From NCBI GenBank assembly GCA_021323835.1, contig JAJPKI010000046.1:1-19366 (forward strand): DNA of 19,366 bases. Reading direction: 5' to 3'. Every line of letters starts with the position of its first letter. The first letter of the stretch is position 1. This DNA is from Verrucomicrobiota bacterium. Its GTDB lineage: Bacteria > Verrucomicrobiota > Verrucomicrobiia > Limisphaerales > UBA11358. Below, one piece after another: positions 6,502 through 12,856 of the stretch. The translations under genes were made by a program, and so were the position numbers. A model generated the notes under the pieces. That model worked only from the letters and a program-made list of their open reading frames with translations, was not told where the DNA came from and ran no database searches.

Positions 6502-7584
6502 ATGATTACGGCAAATGAAACAATCCGGCGCGAAGTGGAAAAGCATGGCGTTGTGTCGTTTGCGCGTTTCATGGAACTGGCGCTTTATCATCCCGGCACA
6601 GGCTATTACGAGCGCGAAAAATCTCCCGGAAAGCGCGGCGATTTCTACACGAGCGTCAGCGTGGGAAGCCTTTTTGGCGAATTGCTGGCGTTTCAATTTG
6701 CCGAATGGCTGGAAGCGGAAGCTGGAAATCAGAAGCCGGAAGTCCGAATTATTGAGGCCGGAGCGCACGATGGACAATTGGCAAAAGACATTTTGAACTG
6801 GCTGCAATCACATCGGCCAAAATTATTTTCTGAAATCAATTACACAATTATCGAACCGTCGCCGTGCCGGCAAAAATGGCAGCGCGAGACTCTAAAAGAT
6901 TTCAAAAATGTCGAATGGTTTTCCAATTTTGAAAATTTAAAATCCAAAACCCCAAACTCAAAATTAAACGGCATCGTTTTTTCAAATGAATTGCTCGACG
7001 CGTTTCCAGTTCGTCGCTTCGGCTGGAATGCAAAAGAAAAGAAATGGTTTGAATGGGGCGTGTCTTTCGACGGCGACAAATTTGTTTGGGCGAAAATTCA
7101 GAATCCAGAATTCAGAATCCAGAATTCAGAATTGGAATCTGTTTTGCCCGACAATTTTACACTCGAAACCTCTCCCGCTGCCGAAAGCTGGTGGCGCGAC
7201 GCGTCGAAAATTTGTGAGCGGGGCAAATTATTGACTTTGGATTATGGCCTGACGACGGAAGAAATTTTTTCGCCCGCGCGGACAAATGGAACGCTACGCG
7301 CTTATTTCAAGCATCGCGTCAGCGACGACATTTTGGCAAACGCCGGCGAGCAGGACATTACCGCGCACATCAATTTTTCCGCTATTCAAAAAATTGGCGA
7401 GGACGAAGGATTGATTACGGAATTTTTCGACACGCAATCGAAATTCCTGACGGAAATTCTCGCCAAAGCCGCGAAAAGCAATTCTTTCCGCGAATGGAAT
7501 TCCAATCAAACGCGCCAGTTTCAAACACTCACACATCCGGAACATCTTGGTCGCGCATTTCGCGTTTTAGTTCAATCGCGATAA
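6502..7584 (+). CDS. MidA/NDUFAF7-family SAM-dependent methyltransferase
   Basis: A 360-residue protein of the DUF185/MidA family. Its mitochondrial member NDUFAF7 dimethylates an arginine of a complex I subunit; bacterial substrates are unclear. Family blocks appear in order: FMELALYHPGTGYY at 23-36, GDFYTS at 46-51, the SAM-loop segment IIEAGAHDGQLA at about 83-94, then YTIIEPS, IVFSNELLDAFPVRR and a later LLTLDYG. An alternative ATG at 6481 would add seven residues (MHRQKQA). I chose 6502 because family members begin close to the IRREVEKHG segment; neither site has a good Shine-Dalgarno. Three short heptanucleotide repeat arrays lie inside the frame and encode hydrophilic loops (see the repeat entries). 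The gene is divergent from pilT. Confidence 0.9.
   Translation: MITANETIRREVEKHGVVSFARFMELALYHPGTGYYEREKSPGKRGDFYTSVSVGSLFGELLAFQFAEWLEAEAGNQKPEVRIIEAGAHDGQLAKDILNWLQSHRPKLFSEINYTIIEPSPCRQKWQRETLKDFKNVEWFSNFENLKSKTPNSKLNGIVFSNELLDAFPVRRFGWNAKEKKWFEWGVSFDGDKFVWAKIQNPEFRIQNSELESVLPDNFTLETSPAAESWWRDASKICERGKLLTLDYGLTTEEIFSPARTNGTLRAYFKHRVSDDILANAGEQDITAHINFSAIQKIGEDEGLITEFFDTQSKFLTEILAKAAKSNSFREWNSNQTRQFQTLTHPEHLGRAFRVLVQSR
6718..6745 (+). repeat. Degenerate heptanucleotide array in midA-like gene (array 1)
   Basis: Four consecutive 7-base units sharing a GAARYCN pattern: GAAGCTG, GAAATCA, GAAGCCG, GAAGTCC. They encode the polar loop just before the SAM-binding segment, roughly AGNQKPEVR. Confidence 0.6.
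6932..6966 (+). repeat. Degenerate heptanucleotide array in midA-like gene (array 2)
   Basis: Five consecutive 7-base units: AAAATTT, AAAATCC, AAAACCC, CAAACTC, AAAATTA. They encode the loop NLKSKTPNSKL between two conserved blocks of the methyltransferase. Confidence 0.65.
7099..7133 (+). repeat. Near-perfect CAGAATY heptanucleotide array (array 3)
   Basis: Five back-to-back 7-base units: CAGAATC, CAGAATT, CAGAATC, CAGAATT, CAGAATT. They differ only at the last base. They encode the low-complexity stretch IQNPEFRIQNSEL. This is the cleanest of the three heptad arrays and resembles the short tandemly repeated heptamers known from cyanobacteria. Confidence 0.85.
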
Positions 7585-7650
7585 AATTTGCGAAGGATTT
7601 TGCTGCGGCCGTCGTGTTTCTGTATGAAGAACACGAACAATTACAAACTT

Positions 7651-8460
7651 ATGAAAAAAATTATTCTTATCGCGGCTGGCTTGCTGACGCTGACAATCGC
7701 GCCGGCATTTTCTCAAGGATTACCAACCAGATTTGCTGGACGGCTGGTTTTGCAAAATGAAAATAGCACCAATTCATTGACCAAATTTAATTTGGATTTT
7801 CCCGGAGGGCCGCCATCGGAACTGGTCAAGGCAATCGAAAAAGCCACGGGCAAGCCGTTGAACGTGATTATTTCCGATGAAGACAATGGCGCGGTGAATT
7901 TGCCGGCTCTCAAATTGAACAACGTGGATGTGGTTCAATTATTTGACGCTCTGCAATTGGCCAGCGTTAAACCAGTGCAGGTTAGAAACAGCCCGAACAG
8001 TTTCACGTATTCGACATTTGAAAGTTATTATGGTTTTACGACCAAAGGACAGCCTTCGGACGATTCCATTTGGTATTTTACTTATGATAAGCCAGCCGTG
8101 TCGCCGGAGCCTGCACAAACAAAAGTTATCCATTTTTATTCCATGGAGCGTTTTTTAAATCGAGGGCTGACGGTGGACGACATTACAACAGCAATTCAAA
8201 CCGGTTGGAAAATGGCGGGAATCAAACCGGCGCCGGAAATGAATTATCACAAAGAAACAAAAATGCTGATTGTTTATGCCGAGCCGGACAAATTGGTTTC
8301 TTTAGAAGCAGCATTAAGCGCGCTTCCAACGGCCTCGACTGACTACAATCTTCAAGAAATGAGCGAAACAATCAAGATGCTGCGGACTCAAATTCAAAAA
8401 TTGAATGCGAAATTTCCATCAGCAAATTCCAATTCGCCAGAAGAAAAATCTGGAAAATAA
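7651..8460 (+). CDS. Secreted protein with possible STN-like domain
   Basis: A 269-residue exported protein. From the ATG at 7651 it starts MKKIILIAAGLLTLTIAPAFS, a good Sec signal peptide with likely cleavage after AFS. The frame is open upstream and an ATG at 7624 would give a nine-residue longer, less typical signal; neither has a strong ribosome site. After the signal, FNLDFPGGPPSELVKAIEKATGKPLNVI followed by NLPALKLNNVDVVQLFDAL resembles the secretin/TonB short N-terminal (STN) or bacterial secretin-N alpha/beta fold. The C-terminus (about residues 230-260) is a short predicted coiled coil (MSETIKMLRTQIQKLNAKF). It lies directly upstream of an ECF sigma factor gene, so it may be a sensor or a target of that system. 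The domain match is tentative. Confidence 0.75.
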   Translation: MKKIILIAAGLLTLTIAPAFSQGLPTRFAGRLVLQNENSTNSLTKFNLDFPGGPPSELVKAIEKATGKPLNVIISDEDNGAVNLPALKLNNVDVVQLFDALQLASVKPVQVRNSPNSFTYSTFESYYGFTTKGQPSDDSIWYFTYDKPAVSPEPAQTKVIHFYSMERFLNRGLTVDDITTAIQTGWKMAGIKPAPEMNYHKETKMLIVYAEPDKLVSLEAALSALPTASTDYNLQEMSETIKMLRTQIQKLNAKFPSANSNSPEEKSGK

Positions 8461-8487
8461 ATTTCATTCGTCGGTTAATGAAGCCGC

Positions 8488-9114
8488 TTGGAAGAAAATG
8501 TTCAATCATCGGAGGTAGGGACGGCGCGCCGCGCCGTCCGGTTGTCGCAGCGCGACAATCTTACCGATGTTTCTGCGTTGACGCGCGCGATGATGAAAGG
8601 CGATGAAATGGCTTACCGCACTTTTCATGAAAATTACTTCAACCGGCTGCTGCGTTATTTGCTCGTCGTCGCAAATGGAAATGAAGAAGCCGCCCGCGAA
8701 GCGTTGCAACTAACCTTTGTCCGCGTCATCCGGCACATCAAAATTTTTGATGCGGAAGAAAAATTTTGGAGTTGGCTTACGGTTTTAGCACGAAGCTCAT
8801 TTGCCGACGAAACAAAAAAACGCCGCCGCTATTTTTCATTTCTCGAACGATTTGCGTCGCATTCGGAAATCGAATTTCAGAACGACGGCGAAGCGGATGA
8901 AACATTGCGCGCATTGTTGCAGCGCCAATTGTCATCGCTGCCGGAAGACGAACGGCAATTGGTCGGGCAGAAGTATGAAAATGAAAAGTCTGTTCGAGAA
9001 ATTGCCGAAGCATTGCAAACGACCGAAAAGGCAGTTGAATCGAAATTGTCGCGCGTCCGCAAAAAGTTGAAAGAAGCCGTTTTAGTTGAATTGAAAAATG
9101 AATCGCGCGGATAA
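8488..9114 (+). CDS. ECF-type RNA polymerase sigma factor
   Basis: A 208-residue sigma-70 family factor of the extracytoplasmic function type. Region 2 spans about residues 40-115, including AYRTFHENYFNRLLRYLL, the A.ALQLTFVRVIRHI segment and FWSWLTVLARS for core binding and -10 recognition. Region 4 spans about 140-200 with LSSLPEDERQLVGQKYE and the helix-turn-helix SVREIAEALQTTEKAVESKLSRVRKKL for -35 recognition. The frame has a stop just upstream, and the first usable start is TTG at 8488. An internal Leu TTG or the Met pair at residues 35-36 (ATGATG near 8590) are alternatives, because the first 30 residues include a stretch encoded by GC-rich palindromes (GTARRAVR). The next gene overlaps its 3' end by 17 bases. 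Confidence 0.9.
   Translation: MEENVQSSEVGTARRAVRLSQRDNLTDVSALTRAMMKGDEMAYRTFHENYFNRLLRYLLVVANGNEEAAREALQLTFVRVIRHIKIFDAEEKFWSWLTVLARSSFADETKKRRRYFSFLERFASHSEIEFQNDGEADETLRALLQRQLSSLPEDERQLVGQKYENEKSVREIAEALQTTEKAVESKLSRVRKKLKEAVLVELKNESRG
8519..8558 (+). repeat. Two adjacent palindromes at the 5' end of the sigma factor gene
   Basis: The first palindrome has perfect 10-base arms, GGACGGCGCG and CGCGCCGTCC, around a single C (8519-8539). The second has 7-base arms, TTGTCGC and GCGACAA, around AGC (8542-8558). A GGAGGT purine run lies just upstream at 8511-8516. The pair looks like an inserted dispersed palindromic element; it could also fold in the mRNA near the start codon. Confidence 0.75.
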
Positions 9115-9592
9115 ACATTTGCTCGACGACGTGCTGGCGGAAGATTCCAATTTCCGCGGCGCGTTGCTCGCGGAGACGTTGCGATTGGCGCGTCGGCGGA
9201 GACAAATTCGCCAAGTGCGGCGAATTTCGGGGGTTTTTGCCGCAGCCTTTTTAATCAGCGGTTTATTTTGGCTGAATTGGTCGAAACCGATTTCTGTTCA
9301 ACCACAAATCGCAAAGAAAAATCTGCCGCTGCCGGCGTATCAATTGGTTCGCACCAGACCGTTGCTGCAAAATGAAATTGTGACGACAGAATCTTCCGCC
9401 GTTCATTTGATTGCGTCGGCGGCGAGTGTCGTTGAAATTGAAACGAAACCGGGAAATTTCCGTCGCATCAACGACGCTGAGCTTCTCGCGCTGGTGGCAA
9501 ATCGTCCGGCAATTTTGATTCGCACCGGACCCAATTCGGAAAAATTGATTTTTGCAAATCCTGCGGAGGAAGGAAACGCGCGGGTAAATTAA
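9098..9592 (+). CDS. Single-helix membrane protein, possible anti-sigma partner
   Basis: A 164-residue protein that I do not recognise by family. It has an N-terminal cytoplasmic part of about 43 residues (MNRADKHLLDDVLAEDSNFR, then an Arg-rich stretch), one transmembrane helix at about 44-60 (SGVFAAAFLISGLFWLN) and a periplasmic part of about 100 residues. Its ATG lies inside the sigma factor gene, overlapping it by 17 bases, which implies translational coupling. This position and topology are what one expects of an anti-sigma factor that holds the sigma at the membrane. However, the N-terminal part is short and lacks a visible HxxxCxxC zinc motif, so the role is inference from context only. 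Confidence 0.75.
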   Translation: MNRADKHLLDDVLAEDSNFRGALLAETLRLARRRRQIRQVRRISGVFAAAFLISGLFWLNWSKPISVQPQIAKKNLPLPAYQLVRTRPLLQNEIVTTESSAVHLIASAASVVEIETKPGNFRRINDAELLALVANRPAILIRTGPNSEKLIFANPAEEGNARVN

Positions 9593-9617
9593 AAAGCCGG
9601 AACGGTTTCGTTCCGGC
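9591..9617 (-). terminator. Terminator of the minus-strand PepSY-like gene
   Basis: A 9-base-pair stem, GCCGGAACG (9596-9604) with CGTTCCGGC (9609-9617), encloses a 4-base loop. On the minus strand it is followed by five T, so it terminates the gene at 9637-10080. It may also stall transcription from the sigma factor operon arriving on the other strand, although that side has no T tract. Confidence 0.85.
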
Positions 9618-9636
9618 CATGATTTGTTGCGACAGA

Positions 9637-10080
9637 TTATCGTTCAATTTGTTGGCCGCGGATGTTTCCCTGCGGTTGAGTATTGACGTTGTTTTGGTTT
9701 GCGTTCTGTTCGCCTTTCCATGTGCCGAGATATTTGCCGGTGGAATCCACACGGAAATGTTGCGTGTTGCCATCGCTGGCCTTCAACGTGACCAGATAAA
9801 ATGTCTGGCTGCCTTCAGACATGCGCGCGATGTGCTTGACTTCGCCGCCCTGCGTGTGCTGATTGATGGTGGCCTGCACGGGTTGCGGCAATTCTTCGAG
9901 TTTTACCTTTTCCATCTGTCGGTTGTTGTCCTGACTCTGGCTGTTCATCGTGCCGTTAGCGGTGGCCGTGCCGGTGTTGTCGGCAGTGCCCGTCGTGCGG
10001 CCTTGATTTGGATAAGCCATCGCCGACGTAGCGATGGCGAGGCCGACAGCTGCGGTCAATGCTATAATATTTCGTTTCAT
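9637..10080 (-). CDS. Small secreted PepSY-like protein
   Basis: A 147-residue exported protein. The start at 10078-10080 is preceded by AAAGGAG with good spacing, one of the best ribosome sites in the window, so the longer open frame to 10212 is not used. Residues 1-21 (MKRNIIALTAAVGLAIATSAMA) are a Sec signal peptide with an AMA cleavage site. Next comes a Gly/Thr/Asn/Gln-rich linker (GTADNTGTATANGTMNSQSQ). The core VKLEELPQPVQATINQHTQG, GEVKHIARMSEGSQTFYLVT and HFRVDSTGKYLG resembles a PepSY-like unit (LP.aV...i...G, then a strand pair ending in D..Gk.l). The tail is again Asn/Gln-rich. PepSY-type domains often inhibit or bind periplasmic enzymes; the partner here is unknown. The gene is monocistronic with its own terminator and diverges from fucI. 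Confidence 0.82.
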   Translation of the reverse strand: MKRNIIALTAAVGLAIATSAMAYPNQGRTTGTADNTGTATANGTMNSQSQDNNRQMEKVKLEELPQPVQATINQHTQGGEVKHIARMSEGSQTFYLVTLKASDGNTQHFRVDSTGKYLGTWKGEQNANQNNVNTQPQGNIRGQQIER

Positions 10081-10135
10081 ATTTCTCCTTTGTTGTGTTG
10101 TTCTCGTTTGTTTGTTCAGGTCAATCCGTATTTCA

Positions 10136-10153
10136 TCCGAATAATTTTTCGGA
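10136..10153. promoter_or_regulatory. Inverted repeat, possible operator
   Basis: TCCGAA (10136-10141) and TTCGGA (10148-10153) are perfect 6-base inverted arms around a 6-base AT-rich centre. It lies about 56 bases upstream of the PepSY-like start on the minus strand, a plausible place for a dimeric regulator. The arms are short, so chance is possible. Confidence 0.3.
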
Positions 10154-10328
10154 GACGGGAGAAAATGCCTTCGCGGATTTAACTCTGCTTCAACTTCACA
10201 CCGTTCCTGCAACCGTCAACGAAATGAGCATGGGGATTTTCCCTATGGCTCGCATCGAGCCGGTTTCGTCCATAATCTGAAAATATGACTTAATCGTCAA
10301 AAAAAATCAGTGACAGCAACCTCACATC

Positions 10329-10357
10329 TTGTTAAACCGTCTGGACACGGAATAAAT
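10329..10357 (+). promoter_or_regulatory. Possible sigma-70 promoter for fucI
   Basis: TTGTTA at 10329-10334 and ATAAAT at 10352-10357 are separated by 17 bases, a fair match to -35 and -10 boxes. They sit about 60 bases before the chosen fucI start. The spacing is right but both boxes are imperfect. Confidence 0.35.
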
Positions 10358-10419
10358 TGGAACGCTCGACGTTTTCCTCCAGAGATTGTCGGCTACTGAT
10401 TAGAACTAAAAAACGACAA

Positions 10420-12204
10420 ATGAAAAATTCATCACTCATCGGTTCACTGCCCAAAGTCGGAATTCGCCCGACGATTGACGGTCGCCTCGGCGGCGTCCGC
10501 GAATCGCTCGAAAAACAAACCATGGACCAGGCGAAAGCCGCGGCCAAATTAATTTCCTCAAACCTGTTTTATCCGAACGGCAAGAAGGTTGAATGCGTCA
10601 TCGCCGATACGTGCATCGGCGGCGTTGCCGAAGCCGCCGCGTGCGCGGAAAAATTTGCGCGCGAAGGCGTCGGAGTTTCCCTCACTGTCACGCCGTGCTG
10701 GTGCTATGGCAGCGAAACGATGGATATGACGCCGCAAGTTCCCAAAGCCGTCTGGGGATTTAACGGCACGGAACGTCCGGGCGCAGTTTATCTCGCGGCG
10801 GTTCTTGCCGGCCATTCGCAAAAAGGAATTCCCGCGTTCAGCATTTACGGTCGCGACGTTCAAGATGGCGGCAATAGGGAAATTCCCGCCGACGTCGCCG
10901 GAAAAATTTTGCAATTCGTCCGCAGCGGGCTCGCCGTCGCCACGATGCGCGGCAAATCGTATCTCGGCATGGGCGGCGTTTCGATGGGCATCGCCGGTTC
11001 GATTGTTGACCAGCCGTTCTTCGAAGATTATTTCGGCATGCGCGTTGAGACGATTGACATGACGGAATTTCTCCGCCGCATGGACAAGGGAATTTTCGAC
11101 CAGAGCGAATACAAAAAAGCGCTCAAGTGGACGAAAGAAAATTGCAAGGAAGGAAAAGATTACAATTCTCCCAAAACCACCCGCTCCCGCGCGCAGCTCG
11201 ATAGCGAATGGGAAAAATCCGTGAAGATGGCGCTCATCGCGCGCGATTTGATGGTTGGCAATCCCAAGCTCGCTGAAATGGGCTTCGGCGAAGAAGCGCA
11301 AGGTCACAACGCCATTTGTTCCGGCTTTCAAGGCCAACGTCAATGGACTGATTATCAGCCCAACGGCGATTATCTCGAAGCCATTCTCAACACGTCGTTT
11401 GACTGGAACGGCATTCGCGCCCCTTACATCGTCGCGACGGAGAACGATTGTCTCAACGGCGCGTCCATGCTTCTCGGTTATTTGCTCACGAACACCGCGC
11501 AAATTTTCGCTGACGTCCGCACTTACTGGAGTCCCGACGCCGTCAAACGCGTTTCCGGCCATAAACTCACCGGCGCAGCCGCAGGCGGCATTTTGCATCT
11601 GATTAATTCCGGTCCCGCCACGCTCGACGGCACGGGGCAACAATCCCGCGACGGCAAGCCCGCGATGAAACCGTTCTGGGAAATCACGAAAGAAGAAGCC
11701 CAGAAATGTCTCGACGCCACCTCATGGCATCCGAGCATCACCGAATATTTCCCCGGCGGCGGCTGGAGCACGCGCTATCTCACCAAAGGCGGAATGCCCG
11801 TGACCATGTGCCGCTTGAATCTCGTCAAAGGACTTGGACCCGCGCTGCAAATCGCCGAAGGCACGACCATTGATTTGCCGAAGAACGTTCACGACGCGCT
11901 CGACCAGCGCACGAACCCGACCTGGCCGACGACGTGGTTCGCTCCGAACCTGACGGGGCAGGGCGCGTTCCGCGACGTTTACACCGTCATGAACAATTGG
12001 GGCGCAAATCACGGCGCGATTTCCTACGGCCACATCGGCGCGGACCTGATTACGCTTGCCTCGATGCTGCGCATACCGGTTTACATGCACAATGTTCCGG
12101 TGGAAAAAGTTTTTCGTCCCAGCACATGGGCGGCGTTCGGCACGGCGGACTTGGAAAGCGCGGACTATCGCGCCTGCAAAAACTTCGGCCCACTTTATGC
12201 ATAA
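10420..12204 (+). CDS. fucI: L-fucose isomerase
   Basis: A 594-residue cytoplasmic aldose-ketose isomerase converting L-fucose to L-fuculose, the first step of fucose use; it may also act on D-arabinose. Length and sequence match the E. coli enzyme (591 residues) throughout, for example PKVGIRPTIDGRLGGVRESL near the N-terminus, then GFQGQRQWTDYQPNGD, SFDWNGIRAPYIVATEND and the end DYRACKNFGPLY. The Mn-binding catalytic residues align: E341 in ATEND, D365 in IFADVRTYW (24 residues on, as in E. coli E337/D361), and H531 in GANHG. The ATG at 10420 starts MKNSSLIGSLPKVGIRP; the longer open frame to 10357 adds 21 residues that do not look like family sequence and would cover the putative -10 box. 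No kinase, aldolase or transporter for fucose is adjacent, so the pathway must be completed elsewhere. Confidence 0.96.
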   Translation: MKNSSLIGSLPKVGIRPTIDGRLGGVRESLEKQTMDQAKAAAKLISSNLFYPNGKKVECVIADTCIGGVAEAAACAEKFAREGVGVSLTVTPCWCYGSETMDMTPQVPKAVWGFNGTERPGAVYLAAVLAGHSQKGIPAFSIYGRDVQDGGNREIPADVAGKILQFVRSGLAVATMRGKSYLGMGGVSMGIAGSIVDQPFFEDYFGMRVETIDMTEFLRRMDKGIFDQSEYKKALKWTKENCKEGKDYNSPKTTRSRAQLDSEWEKSVKMALIARDLMVGNPKLAEMGFGEEAQGHNAICSGFQGQRQWTDYQPNGDYLEAILNTSFDWNGIRAPYIVATENDCLNGASMLLGYLLTNTAQIFADVRTYWSPDAVKRVSGHKLTGAAAGGILHLINSGPATLDGTGQQSRDGKPAMKPFWEITKEEAQKCLDATSWHPSITEYFPGGGWSTRYLTKGGMPVTMCRLNLVKGLGPALQIAEGTTIDLPKNVHDALDQRTNPTWPTTWFAPNLTGQGAFRDVYTVMNNWGANHGAISYGHIGADLITLASMLRIPVYMHNVPVEKVFRPSTWAAFGTADLESADYRACKNFGPLYA

Positions 12205-12212
12205 ATGATGAG

Positions 12213-12230
12213 GCGAGCGTCCCCGCGAGC
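12213..12230 (+). repeat. Short GC-rich direct repeat after fucI
   Basis: GCGAGC occurs twice (12213-12218 and 12225-12230) separated by GTCCCC, directly after the fucI stop. The composition differs from the AT-rich bases on its right. It may be one copy of a dispersed intergenic repeat, which this window alone cannot show. Confidence 0.35.
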
Positions 12231-12250
12231 CGAACTAAACTATAAATTGC

Positions 12251-12313
12251 AAACGGCCTCTGGCCTGTCTCGTTGAAGTTAAAGACGAAGACAGAAAACA
12301 GAGGCCGTTTTTT
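12251..12313 (+). terminator. Nested terminator hairpin downstream of fucI
   Basis: Perfect 12-base arms, AAACGGCCTCTG (12251-12262) and CAGAGGCCGTTT (12299-12310), are followed by T tract 12308-12313. The 36-base interior contains a second stem, CTGTCT (12265-12270) with AGACAG (12289-12294), extended by a TCG/CGA pairing past a bulge. Together they form a long two-part rod ending in a poly-U, unusually large for a simple terminator. It lies 46 bases after fucI and 50 bases before the lipoprotein start. Confidence 0.85.
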
Positions 12314-12362
12314 ATTTGCCACAATGAATGAAACGCCGGAAGTTCAGTCAAACGTAATAGCC

Positions 12363-12845
12363 ATGAAATCCAAATTGCTCCATCGCCTCGCGCTTGTTGC
12401 ATTTCCATGCGCAGCCTTATTTCTTTCCGGCTGCGTCGGCACAAAATATTTTTACAGCCCAAAAGAACAAATGGTCGTGGTCCAAAGCTACAATAATTTT
12501 ATGGAAATCGGCCCATGCGGCATGCCGTGGAATGACGACGACCAAATCAATATCCTAATGCCTGCGGATTGTTCCCGCTGCGACGCTTCGCAACTGGAAA
12601 TCTATCAGAACGGCAAATTGAAAATTGATTCCGGTTACGTTTCTTTGAATCGCACGAATAAAACCGTAACCATCGAATTGATATTTGAAGGATACACGAA
12701 GGGAGGCATTGATCGCGGATCGGTTCCGTGCAAATACAATGGCGTTCATAAATATGTTGAACGCGAGCCGCAAAAAGGTGAAGTAACTCGTCAATGGCTG
12801 AAAGATTTCTATCGAACGAACGGAACGGCTCTTTATGAACCTTAA
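12363..12845 (+). CDS. Hypothetical lipoprotein
   Basis: A 160-residue protein of unknown function. From the ATG at 12363 it opens MKSKLLHRLALVAFPCAALF and ends the signal in LSGC, a good lipobox with the lipidated Cys at residue 24, so it should be anchored in a membrane facing the periplasm. An upstream ATG at 12324 (MNETPEVQ...) would put 13 residues in front of the signal, which is less likely. The mature part has three further cysteines near C52, C70 and C73 (PCGMPWNDDD and PADCSRCDA) and then a beta-rich region with YQNGKLKIDSGYVSLNRT. It is followed 11 bases later by another small exported protein gene, so the two probably form an operon. Confidence 0.8.
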   Translation: MKSKLLHRLALVAFPCAALFLSGCVGTKYFYSPKEQMVVVQSYNNFMEIGPCGMPWNDDDQINILMPADCSRCDASQLEIYQNGKLKIDSGYVSLNRTNKTVTIELIFEGYTKGGIDRGSVPCKYNGVHKYVEREPQKGEVTRQWLKDFYRTNGTALYEP

Positions 12846-12856
12846 GGAATTGAATT

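Larger units (their letters stand above)
10081..10419. other. Intergenic region between divergent PepSY-like gene and fucI
   Basis: This 339-base gap holds the regulatory DNA for two divergent genes. I see no convincing gene in it; open frames run in from both sides but lack starts with support. It contains the ribosome site of the minus-strand gene next to 10081, an inverted repeat at 10136-10153, and a possible sigma-70 promoter for fucI at 10329-10357. The rest shows no repeat or RNA structure that I can recognise. Confidence 0.6.

Noticed and set aside
7099..7133. The heptad array as a CRISPR-like or microsatellite locus without coding role
   Set aside because: Units are contiguous without spacers and lie within an open frame between conserved blocks, so it is an intragenic tandem repeat, not CRISPR.
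9619..10182. A 187-codon plus-strand frame opposite the PepSY-like gene
   Set aside because: The opposite strand has a signal peptide, a good ribosome site and a terminator; this frame has none of these.
10558..11643. A 361-codon open frame on the minus strand inside fucI
   Set aside because: It is fully antisense to a well-conserved enzyme gene; the product is Arg/Ala/Phe-rich with no recognisable motif, as expected from the GC-biased codons of the real gene.
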